20,428 nt of DNA, from assembly GCA_016649585.1 (NCBI GenBank), contig JAENXH010000006.1, positions 1 to 20,428 on the forward strand, written 5' to 3'. Shown one piece after another: positions 13,790 to 20,428 of the stretch (position 1 is the stretch's first letter; each line of letters starts with the position of its first letter). A program made the position numbers and the translations under genes. The notes under the pieces are model-generated. The model saw nothing but the letters and a program-made list of their open reading frames with translations, had not been told where the DNA came from and made no database searches. The DNA is from Methanosarcinales archaeon. GTDB lineage: Archaea; Halobacteriota; Syntropharchaeia; Alkanophagales; Methanospirareceae.

Positions 13790-15640
13790 ATGAAAGGAGA
13801 TATTTGTACAGCGGTCTTCATGCCTGGAGGTAAACGAGCAGAATTTAAACGCGGGGTTAGCATTTTAGAAGCTGCGGAAAGTATAGATCTGAAGATAGAA
13901 TCTGCTTGTGGCGGGCAGCAAAAATGTGGGATGTGTAAAGTCATTCCCACTGGTAATTTAAGTAAACTAACACAGGACGAGCTGCGATTGCTAACGGAGG
14001 AAGAAGTTGAGCAGGGTTATAGATTAGCCTGTGCTGCGACTATTCAGGGAGATGTAACTATAACCGTGCCGGTGGAGAGCAGAATGAGGGAACAGAGGCT
14101 GCAGATAGAGGGAATTGAGCAACCTGTAAGTTTGGATCCCGCTGTGCGTAAGTATATAGTTGAACTTCCAGTAGCGACGCTTGAGGATATAAGAACAGAT
14201 AAAGAAAGAATTTTGGAGAGAATAAAAGAGGTGTTTGGTCTCGATCTGGAGATTGAATACGGAGTATATAAACAGTTGCCGGGAGCAATAAGGGATGGTG
14301 AATGGACCGTTTCAGTGGCGGTGTGGAATGGAAAGAGGACGTTATCGGTTGAGCCGGGCGTAGTTAGACATGCCTATGGGGTTGCGGTGGATGTAGGGAC
14401 GACGAAAATAGCAGGGTATCTTTTGAATTTGAGGAATGGTGAAGTTATAGGGAAGGAGGCAATAGTAAATCCACAGATAAAATACGGTGAGGATGTTGTC
14501 TCCAGAATTAGTTACGCGACGGATGCAGATAAAAATTTAGAGAGACTGCAAATAAGCGTGATTGACGCTATCGGGCAAATCATAAAAGACACTTGTGCAG
14601 AGGCCGGAGTGGAAACGAGGCACATTTATGAGATTGTAGTGGTTGGGAATACTGTTATGCAGCACCTGTTGCTTGGTGTAAGTCCAAAATACGTGGGCAG
14701 GTCTCCATACTGCGCCGTATTAGGAAGTGGAGATTTTAGGGCATCAGATATAGGACTAAAAGCAAATGCCAATCTCCATACATTCCCCGTAATAGGGGGG
14801 TTTGTGGGGGGAGATCACGTATCTGCCATTTTAGCTACTAAGATGAACGAGTCGGAAGAAATGAGTATGTTAATGGACATAGGAACGAACACGGAAATAG
14901 CAATAGGAAACAAAGAGGATATGATTTCATGCTCCTGCGCTTCAGGTCCCGCATTTGAAGGATTTTACATAAAACACGGAATGCGTGCATCGTCAGGCGC
15001 AATCGAGCATGTGGAGATAAATCCTGAGACGTTTGAAGTGAGATACAGAACGATAGAGGGAGTGCGACCGAGAGGTTTATGCGGCTCGGGTTTAATAGAT
15101 TTACTTGCAGAACTGCTGAAAACCGGTGTGATGGACTCTGCGGGAAAGTTAAATCCAGAAATCGAGTCAAACAGAATAACAACAAATAATGATGAAGTCG
15201 AATTCGTGGTAGCATGGGAGAGAGAGACAGGCATAGACTCGGACGTGGTGATAACGCAACGAGATATACGGGAATTACAATCGGCAAAGGCAGCTATGCG
15301 GGCTGGTGCGGAGATTTTGATGCTGAAAAAAGGGATAAAAGAAGCGGATATTGACGTTTTTTATATCGCGGGTGCATTTGGGAGTTACGTTGAACCCGCG
15401 AATGCGAGAATAATAGGTATGTATCCAGACGTGGACTTGGAGCGAGTGAAGATAGTAGGAAATGCAGCGGGTTCCGGTGCAAAACTCGCATTAATATCTG
15501 GAGAAGAGCGCGCACATGCAGAAGAGATAGCAAAAAAAGTGCGATATATCGAACTCGCTGCCGAACCGAAATTCACGAGATGTTATATGCTATCACATTA
15601 TTTCCCGTTTGGAGTAGCTTTAACAGACATAAGGAGGTGA
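13790..15640 (+). CDS. RACo-type reductive activator of corrinoid proteins
   Basis: A 616-residue redox protein that restores the active Co(I) state of corrinoid methyl carriers, using ATP and a low-potential electron donor. The N-terminus is a [2Fe-2S] ferredoxin domain with four cysteines in C40-x5-C46-x2-C49...C81 (ACGGQQKCGMCK, LACAA). After a linker domain comes an ASKHA-type ATPase region: VAVDVGTTKIAGYLL (about 201-215), VVGNTVMQHLLLG, VIGGFVGGDHVSA, MDIGTNTEIAI, CASGPAFEG, RGLCGSGLID and IAGAFGSYV. This build is that of bacterial RACo (DUF4445 family). RamA of methylotrophic methanogens instead carries C-terminal [4Fe-4S] cysteines and no [2Fe-2S] domain. Length agrees with RACo. Its stop codon lies inside the SD of the aldehyde oxidoreductase gene. 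It very likely serves the corrinoid protein at 8484-9161. Confidence 0.9.
   Translation: MKGDICTAVFMPGGKRAEFKRGVSILEAAESIDLKIESACGGQQKCGMCKVIPTGNLSKLTQDELRLLTEEEVEQGYRLACAATIQGDVTITVPVESRMREQRLQIEGIEQPVSLDPAVRKYIVELPVATLEDIRTDKERILERIKEVFGLDLEIEYGVYKQLPGAIRDGEWTVSVAVWNGKRTLSVEPGVVRHAYGVAVDVGTTKIAGYLLNLRNGEVIGKEAIVNPQIKYGEDVVSRISYATDADKNLERLQISVIDAIGQIIKDTCAEAGVETRHIYEIVVVGNTVMQHLLLGVSPKYVGRSPYCAVLGSGDFRASDIGLKANANLHTFPVIGGFVGGDHVSAILATKMNESEEMSMLMDIGTNTEIAIGNKEDMISCSCASGPAFEGFYIKHGMRASSGAIEHVEINPETFEVRYRTIEGVRPRGLCGSGLIDLLAELLKTGVMDSAGKLNPEIESNRITTNNDEVEFVVAWERETGIDSDVVITQRDIRELQSAKAAMRAGAEILMLKKGIKEADIDVFYIAGAFGSYVEPANARIIGMYPDVDLERVKIVGNAAGSGAKLALISGEERAHAEEIAKKVRYIELAAEPKFTRCYMLSHYFPFGVALTDIRR
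15633..15640 (+). promoter_or_regulatory. Near-perfect Shine-Dalgarno site for the AOR gene
   Basis: GGAGGTGA matches the archaeal anti-SD completely and stands 7 nt before the ATG at 15648. Its last three bases are the TGA stop of the RACo-like gene, so the two are translationally coupled. This fixes the AOR start at 15648 over the internal ATG at 15663. Confidence 0.8.
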
Positions 15641-15647
15641 AGAGTAT

Positions 15648-17300
15648 ATGGGTGCAGACGGAATGAAAGTAGCGTACATAGATTTAAGCAAAGAAAAAGC
15701 AGAAGTGAGAGATAGAAGTGACCTATCGAGATATTTCGGGGGTGCCGGAGTAGCATTTAAGCTGTTAAGCGAATATGAAGAGGTATTGCAAGAAGATGCA
15801 CTACACCCTGAGCAGCCTATAATATTCTCAAAAGGTTTCTTTACCGGTATTTACCCCTGTGCAACGAAAGTCACGGCAGCATTCAAGTCCCCTCTCACAC
15901 AGGAACTGGGCGAGAGTCATGTAGGTGGGAAGTTCGCCTATGCAATGGCAAGTGCAGGATTAGATGCAATTGTTATCGAAGGAGCATCAGAAAAACCGGT
16001 TTATATACAAATAGACGAATCAGGCATAGAGATAAAGGAAGCGGAGAAGCTTTGGGGATTGTCGTGCTTTGAGGTTGAAAACCGATTGGATGGGAAAAGT
16101 AAAATGTATATCGGCAAAGCAGGCGAAAAACTGATTCCATTTGCTTGTGTTACCGTGGATACTTATAGACACTTTGGTAGATTGGGGCTGGGTGCTTTAT
16201 TCGGCGCAAAAGGATTGAAAGCAATAACAATATCAGGAAAAAAGCGAATCAGAGTAAAGAGCAGCTATTATCAGGAGATACTGAAGAGAATAAAAGAGGA
16301 TAACGACCTTAAGAAATACAGTCAGGGTTATGGCACTTCGGAGAATACCACGCTAATGAATGAAGTAGGTGGTTTACCGGTTAAAAACCTTCAAACGAAC
16401 AGGTTTGATGTTGAGGGCATAACGGAAGATGCATTCGCGAAGTTTTTGGTAGAGAAAAAGACCTGCACGGGCTGTCCAATAAGGTGTATAAATGTGGCGA
16501 AGAGGGAATCCAATTCGCCAATGGTAGCTTACGATTACGAGCTTATATACTCCTTTGGCCCATTGTTAGGGATCGGGAAAGCGGAGGAGATTTTAAAGCT
16601 GGTGGAACGAGTTGAGAGGTACGGTTTGGATGCAATGGCCACAGGAAACTTATTAGCATGGGCGACGGAAGCCTGTGAAAAGGAATTGCTCGGACTCCCA
16701 GTGCCTTTGAAGTTTGGAGCCACGGAAAACTATTTGGAAACGATAGATAAGATTGTGGAAGGAGAGGGCATTTATGAGGATTTAAGGAAAGGGACAGAGG
16801 AAGCTGCTTCGATATACGGTGGAAAGGATTTTGCTCTTACACTTGGTAAAAATGCAATAGCAGGCTACCATACAGGATATGCACTTCTATTAGGTCGAGC
16901 AGTTGGGACTCGACATTCACACATGGATAATAACGGTTGGTTTCTGGATTTCGATAAATATTCGCCGGAGGCTGCGGTAGATGAACTCATTTCAGACGAG
17001 AAGAAGAGGTGTTTGATGAATTCTATGGGGTTGTGTTTATTCACGATAAGTGTTTACAATCTTAAGCTAATTTCAGAGGGACTTAAGGAGGTCGGGATTG
17101 ATAAGAGTGAAGAAGAGCTTTTTGAAATTGGAGGAGAGATATTCAAGATAAAACAGGAGATAAAACGTGCGTATGGGTTTGAATACGAGAAGTTAAGGTT
17201 TCCGGAAAGGTTGTTTGAGACTGAGAGTATGAGTGGGTTTTTGAACAGGGAAACGTTGGATAAGATGTTGAAGAGGTATGTTAAGAATACTGTATTCTGA
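15648..17300 (+). CDS. Aldehyde:ferredoxin oxidoreductase family protein (tungsten type), divergent
   Basis: A 550-residue member of the AOR family, which oxidizes aldehydes to acids with ferredoxin using a tungsto-bispterin and a [4Fe-4S] cluster. Seen: RYFGGAGVAFKLL, SKGFFTGIYPCATKV, GGKFAYAMASAGLDAIVIEG, GRLGLGALFGAKGLKAI, the cluster ligands C273-x2-C276-x3-C280 (TCTGCPIRC) and C463, and E298 where the family has its catalytic Glu. The two pterin-binding motifs are altered: E323-RYGLD in place of DxxGLD, and N458-SMGLC in place of DxxGLC. The usual ELPAYDPRG stretch is also not recognisable; the sequence there is IAGYHTGYALLLGRAVG. It is shorter than the Pyrococcus enzyme (about 605). It is coupled to the RACo-like gene, so it probably belongs to the same pathway, but the substrate is unknown. 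Confidence 0.85.
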   Translation: MGADGMKVAYIDLSKEKAEVRDRSDLSRYFGGAGVAFKLLSEYEEVLQEDALHPEQPIIFSKGFFTGIYPCATKVTAAFKSPLTQELGESHVGGKFAYAMASAGLDAIVIEGASEKPVYIQIDESGIEIKEAEKLWGLSCFEVENRLDGKSKMYIGKAGEKLIPFACVTVDTYRHFGRLGLGALFGAKGLKAITISGKKRIRVKSSYYQEILKRIKEDNDLKKYSQGYGTSENTTLMNEVGGLPVKNLQTNRFDVEGITEDAFAKFLVEKKTCTGCPIRCINVAKRESNSPMVAYDYELIYSFGPLLGIGKAEEILKLVERVERYGLDAMATGNLLAWATEACEKELLGLPVPLKFGATENYLETIDKIVEGEGIYEDLRKGTEEAASIYGGKDFALTLGKNAIAGYHTGYALLLGRAVGTRHSHMDNNGWFLDFDKYSPEAAVDELISDEKKRCLMNSMGLCLFTISVYNLKLISEGLKEVGIDKSEEELFEIGGEIFKIKQEIKRAYGFEYEKLRFPERLFETESMSGFLNRETLDKMLKRYVKNTVF

Positions 17301-17361
17301 AGTGTGAAACATTACGGATGCTGTAAATTTTGAAGCGTGGCCGTTATATGAACACTTAAAA

Positions 17362-17824
17362 TCATAGCGTTTCGTGACCTGGAATAATGTGGTCTGCGAT
17401 TTCTTTTAGCCGTGCTAAGCTGTCATACGCCTCGAGCAGATTGGTATGATACGCAGGAGAGATTATCCGAGGCTCGAAGTTCTCTTTAATACAGCATAAG
17501 CCCTCAATCGCCTCTTTACCGCGTGCTGTCGTGACCAGCACCGATTGCCCCCCTGGACTGTGTCCCGTTGTTTTCAAAATCTTCAGATTAGGCAAGAGCT
17601 CCTTATCCCCTTCAATCAACTCAATCTCCTATCCCTACTATCTCCTTTATGTGAACGGCTTTATGAACGTTTCGTTATTTTGCGCACCCACGTGCATCTT
17701 CAGGGCAATATCACCTTTCAAATTGCTCCAGAGTCCATTTATTTCCAACCTTTTCCAGTAGTGTTTCAAGCCTCTCTGCAATAGGCACACCCGTCCCCGC
17801 GTCTATTAAATATACTTTTTCCAT
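17362..17824 (-). pseudogene. Frameshifted metallo-beta-lactamase-fold hydrolase remnant
   Basis: An ATG at 17824 with GGTGAT upstream (17831-17836) begins MEKVYLIDAGTGVPIAERL, the usual start of an MBL-fold hydrolase, and runs into a TGA after LEQFER. Further pieces follow in other frames: DIALKMHVGAQNNETFI, then HIKEIVGIGD, then an open stretch from about 17619 with IELIEGDKELLPNLKIL, TTGHSPGGQSVLV and a final HIIPGHETL. The metal-binding HxHxDH motif expected between the first and last pieces is not found in any frame. At least three frame changes and probably a deletion have inactivated it. The last piece alone is an 85-codon ORF but cannot form an active site. It is on the same strand as EF-2 and converges with the AOR gene. 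Confidence 0.78.
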
Positions 17825-17891
17825 AGTCTTATCACCGGAGGATAGAACTACATGTTACAAGATGCTTGCTCTATCTACCCTTACCAACGAC

Positions 17892-20084
17892 TTAAGATGA
17901 TGCTATGAAATCAGACGCCTTTGGCATTTCCAATTTCATACCTTTCCTCTTTCGTACTTCCATCACCTTCTCGCCGAAGAGATTTGGTGGTATAGGCTTG
18001 AAGCCAGCGAACTCGGTGCTCCACAGCGCTCTTCCTTCCGTTGCAGATCGTATGTCGCCCGCGAAGCCAAACATCTCTGCCACCGGCGTCTCGGCAGTCA
18101 ATGAAATCATATCGCCTTCGGTTTTCATGTCCAGTATCTGTCCTCTTCTACCCTGCAACTCCCTCGTTACGTTCCCCAGCAAATTCTGCGGTATGCTGAT
18201 GAATACATTCTGCACCGGCTCAAGGAAGGTAGCCTTCGCAAGCAGAATAGCAGCAAGTATAGCGCTGCGCACCGCAGGAATAACTTGTGCCGGACCGCGG
18301 TGTATCGAATCATCGTGCAGCTTCACATCCATCAACTTCACTTTTATGCCCCTGCACTTCTCCTTTGCTAAGGGACCCCTGAGCATCACTTCCTCAAACC
18401 CTTCCTGGATTAACTCCATTACCTCCCGCAGATATTGAACTCCCTTCGTCATATCAACCAACACGTTACCCTCGGTGATGTTCACGACACTCTTGGCTTC
18501 CAGCTTGTCCATTCCCGCTTCCATTAACTGGTCTCGCAACATAACCTTGTCTTTGCCCACCACTAAACCCTCTGTTCGTATCTTATCCACTACTTCGGCA
18601 CCCAGAGGTTCGACTTTAATATAAAACTTGTTGTGTCGGTTCGGCGATTTCCCTTCCACCGGACCCGCCGTCCCTTCCGCAGTCTCGCGGAAAACGACAA
18701 TGGGTGGTGAAGCGATTATAGGGACGTCCTCATCAACTTGTATCCGATGCGTAATTATTTCGAGATGCAACTCGCCCATGCCTGAAACTAAATGTTCACC
18801 CGTTTCCTCGTTTATCTCAACCCGTATCATCGGGTCCTCTTTAGCAAACCTCCTGATCACAGCTATCAGTCGAGGCAAGTCTTTCGTGCTCTTCGCTTCC
18901 ACTGCGACCGTAACAACCGGCTCACTGTAATGCTTCATACTTTCAAATGGCGCCATCTCCACGGTAGAAAGAGTAGAACCAACAATCGCATCCTTCATAC
19001 CCACGAGTGCAGCTATGTTACCCGAAGGTACCTTATCTACTTCTACACGTTCTTCGCCCATAAAGATGCATGCCTGCTGAATTCGGTTCGTTTTATAAAT
19101 GCCAGAAACGATTAATTCCTTACCTTTTTCCAGGGTTCCACTGAACACTCTTCCAGTGGCAACTTCTCCTGCATGTGGGTCCACAGAGATGTCAGTAACC
19201 ATAAAAGCGACATCACCGTCTCTATTGCAGTGTGTCATACTCTGCCCGATCTTGCCCGATTCGTCTCCGTGCCATATCACGGGAACACGATACTTTTGTG
19301 CCTCCAGGGGATTGGGAAGATGATCGATTACCATATCAAGAACTGCTTCATAACCCGGGCACTTCTCCGCCAATTCCTTCATGTTCTCCTGCTTGCAATA
19401 CTCATAGACATCCGTAAAGCTAATTCCGGTCTTCTTCATGGTCGGAACACTTACGGCCCAGTTATACAATGCGGAGCCAAACGCAACAGTGCCTTTTGCT
19501 GCGTCAAGCTTCCATTCCTCGTATTTCTCCTTGTTCATGCCCTTCATCAGCTTGTTCACCTTATCTATTATCTTTCCGAGTCGGACTTGCATCTCATTTG
19601 CATCCACTTTCAGCTCGTTGATCATCCGATCAACTTTGTTAATGAAGAGAACGGGTTTCACGTTTTCTTTCATTGCCTGTCTCAGCACAGTCTCTGTCTG
19701 CGGCATCGCACCTTCTACGGCATCAACGACAACCACCGCACCATCAACGGCTCTCAACGCCCGTGTCACGTCACCACCAAAATCCACATGCCCCGGAGTA
19801 TCTATAAGGTTAATGAGATACGATGTATCTCCATAATCATAAACCATGGACGCATTCGCGGCAAATATCGTTATCCCCCTCTCTTGTTCCAGATAATAAA
19901 AATCCGTAAAGAGTTGCTCGCCTGCTAATTCTTTTGATATTACTCCTGCTCCTGCAAGGAGGTTATCAGTCAACGTGGTCTTTCCGTGGTCAATATGAGC
20001 GATAATCCCTATGTTTCGTATTCGCTCTGCCTTGTCCATCAATAATTTTGCCTTTTCCGCGGCTTTCTTACCTCTTGTTGCCAT
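17892..20084 (-). CDS. fusA: Translation elongation factor EF-2
   Basis: A 730-residue archaeal EF-2, the GTPase that moves tRNAs and mRNA through the ribosome. The G domain has the P-loop AHIDHGKT (29-36), QERGITI (switch region), DTPGHVDF and NKVDR. Domain IV carries DDSIHRGPAQVIPAVR, with H595 as the residue modified to diphthamide. The C-terminal domain has AETPVAEMFGFAGDIRSATEGRA. Length and every motif are normal for an active factor. The ATG at 20084 follows AAGGAGAT. A TATA-like TTTTAAAG near 20147, inside a perfect inverted repeat, may be its promoter. It is divergent from tRNA-Asp. Archaeal genomes often call it fusA or aef2. Confidence 0.97.
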   Translation of the reverse strand: MATRGKKAAEKAKLLMDKAERIRNIGIIAHIDHGKTTLTDNLLAGAGVISKELAGEQLFTDFYYLEQERGITIFAANASMVYDYGDTSYLINLIDTPGHVDFGGDVTRALRAVDGAVVVVDAVEGAMPQTETVLRQAMKENVKPVLFINKVDRMINELKVDANEMQVRLGKIIDKVNKLMKGMNKEKYEEWKLDAAKGTVAFGSALYNWAVSVPTMKKTGISFTDVYEYCKQENMKELAEKCPGYEAVLDMVIDHLPNPLEAQKYRVPVIWHGDESGKIGQSMTHCNRDGDVAFMVTDISVDPHAGEVATGRVFSGTLEKGKELIVSGIYKTNRIQQACIFMGEERVEVDKVPSGNIAALVGMKDAIVGSTLSTVEMAPFESMKHYSEPVVTVAVEAKSTKDLPRLIAVIRRFAKEDPMIRVEINEETGEHLVSGMGELHLEIITHRIQVDEDVPIIASPPIVVFRETAEGTAGPVEGKSPNRHNKFYIKVEPLGAEVVDKIRTEGLVVGKDKVMLRDQLMEAGMDKLEAKSVVNITEGNVLVDMTKGVQYLREVMELIQEGFEEVMLRGPLAKEKCRGIKVKLMDVKLHDDSIHRGPAQVIPAVRSAILAAILLAKATFLEPVQNVFISIPQNLLGNVTRELQGRRGQILDMKTEGDMISLTAETPVAEMFGFAGDIRSATEGRALWSTEFAGFKPIPPNLFGEKVMEVRKRKGMKLEMPKASDFIASS

Positions 20085-20208
20085 TCCCTTACTTATCTCC
20101 TTTTGCTCTTCTCTTTTTGTTAGTTAGTTAGAACGTTTTAACCTTTAAAACCTACCTCGTTCGTAAAGGTTTAAGTATTAATATACTGTATAAGTATAAA
20201 GCATAAAA
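20085..20208. promoter_or_regulatory. Divergent control region between EF-2 (-) and tRNA-Asp (+)
   Basis: A 124-bp AT-rich gap. GTTTTAA-CCT-TTAAAAC at 20135-20151 is a perfect 7-bp inverted repeat and contains a TATA-like box placed about 60 nt before the EF-2 start. For the tRNA, TTAATATA at 20178-20185 lies about 25 nt before the mature 5' end, as expected for an archaeal tRNA promoter. Confidence 0.5.
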
Positions 20209-20281
20209 GCCCGGGTGGTGTAGCGGCCTATCATTGAGCCCTGTCGAGGCTCGGACTCGGGTTCAAATCCCGACCTGGGCG
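20209..20281 (+). tRNA. tRNA-Asp (anticodon GTC)
   Basis: A 73-nt tRNA without intron and without encoded CCA. The acceptor stem pairs GCCCGGG (20209-20215) with CCTGGGC (20274-20280), with one G-T pair. The anticodon stem GAGCC/GGCTC encloses the loop CTGTCGA, with anticodon GTC at 20243-20245. The T arm contains GGTTCAAATCC. The discriminator base is G (20281), the identity base for aspartate. The sequence closely resembles tRNA-Asp of methanogens. Confidence 0.96.
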
Positions 20282-20428
20282 TTTGCTCGCTTTTTCAACG
20301 CCCCCTTCTTCCCTCCTCCAACACCTTTACTGCACGGCTATAACTCTGAGGAAGATGTGAAAAGTGCGTTGGGAATGTATGTTTGTTTGGATGTGAAACG
20401 AAAAAATAAACGCTAATGCCCACCAAAA
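20282..20428 (+). terminator. Oligo-T stop after tRNA-Asp; no gene seen in the remaining sequence
   Basis: Five Ts at 20291-20295 and further pyrimidine-rich sequence follow the tRNA by about 10 nt, which is how archaeal tRNA genes usually end. The rest of the stretch to the window edge has no open frame with recognisable protein similarity on either strand. Confidence 0.4.

Noticed and set aside
17531..17784. Two overlapping plus-strand open frames of 76 and 79 codons
   Set aside because: Both are antisense to the metallo-beta-lactamase remnant and look like shadow frames with no family similarity.
19173..19928. 251-codon plus-strand open frame
   Set aside because: It is antisense to the conserved G domain of EF-2; low-complexity His/Leu-rich translation with no family match.
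20209..20281. Use of tRNA-Asp as an integration site
   Set aside because: tRNA genes are common targets, but no partial copy of its 3' end and no integrase was found in the window.
20234..20416. 60-codon plus-strand open frame
   Set aside because: It begins inside the tRNA-Asp gene and has no domain or ribosome binding site of its own.

Overview
The window is archaeal. It carries a eukaryote-type ribosomal protein L21e, an archaeal EF-2 with the diphthamide loop, a Pyrococcus-like mannosyl-3-phosphoglycerate synthase, TATA-type promoters and Shine-Dalgarno (SD) sites of the GGAGGTGAT type. The load of corrinoid, pterin and coenzyme-F420-type C1 enzymes suggests a euryarchaeote of the broad methanogen, anaerobic alkane oxidizer or Archaeoglobus-like group. 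That placement is inference; no single marker here fixes the lineage.

Left part (1-5507): the N-terminal part of a CaCA-family cation exchanger and L21e on the minus strand. Divergent from them is a tight three-gene operon: mpgS, mpgP and a GH38 alpha-mannosidase. The first two make the compatible solute mannosylglycerate. The third may hydrolyse it, so the operon could control both synthesis and turnover.

Boundary 1 (5537-6215): a decayed nitrilase-family gene, then a hairpin and an inverted repeat just upstream of a promoter.

Central island (6216-17300): a methyl-transfer gene cluster. A PaaX-like regulator overlaps the first MttB-family methyltransferase. A B12-binding corrinoid protein follows, which seems to start at AUU behind a strong SD, then a one-base-overlapping SAM-dependent methyltransferase. 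After a short promoter-like gap come a pterin-binding (MtgA/AcsE/MtrH-like) methyltransferase and a second MttB-family protein. A luciferase-family, Mer-like oxidoreductase lies on the opposite strand. Divergent from it are a RACo-type corrinoid reactivator with a [2Fe-2S] domain and a divergent aldehyde:ferredoxin oxidoreductase. Neither mttB-like gene has an in-frame amber codon, so pyrrolysine is not needed. The likely logic is: methylated substrate to methyl-corrinoid (MttB-like), to methyl-pterin (MtgA-like), possibly to methylene-pterin plus reduced F420 (Mer-like), with RACo restoring Co(I). Substrates and the roles of the SAM methyltransferase and AOR are unknown.

Boundary 2 and right part (17362-20428): a frameshifted metallo-beta-lactamase remnant, then EF-2 on the minus strand and a divergent tRNA-Asp(GTC). 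The island is therefore bracketed by two gene remnants between housekeeping or solute genes, which suggests a site of repeated gene gain and loss. No CRISPR array, insertion sequence or rRNA was seen.
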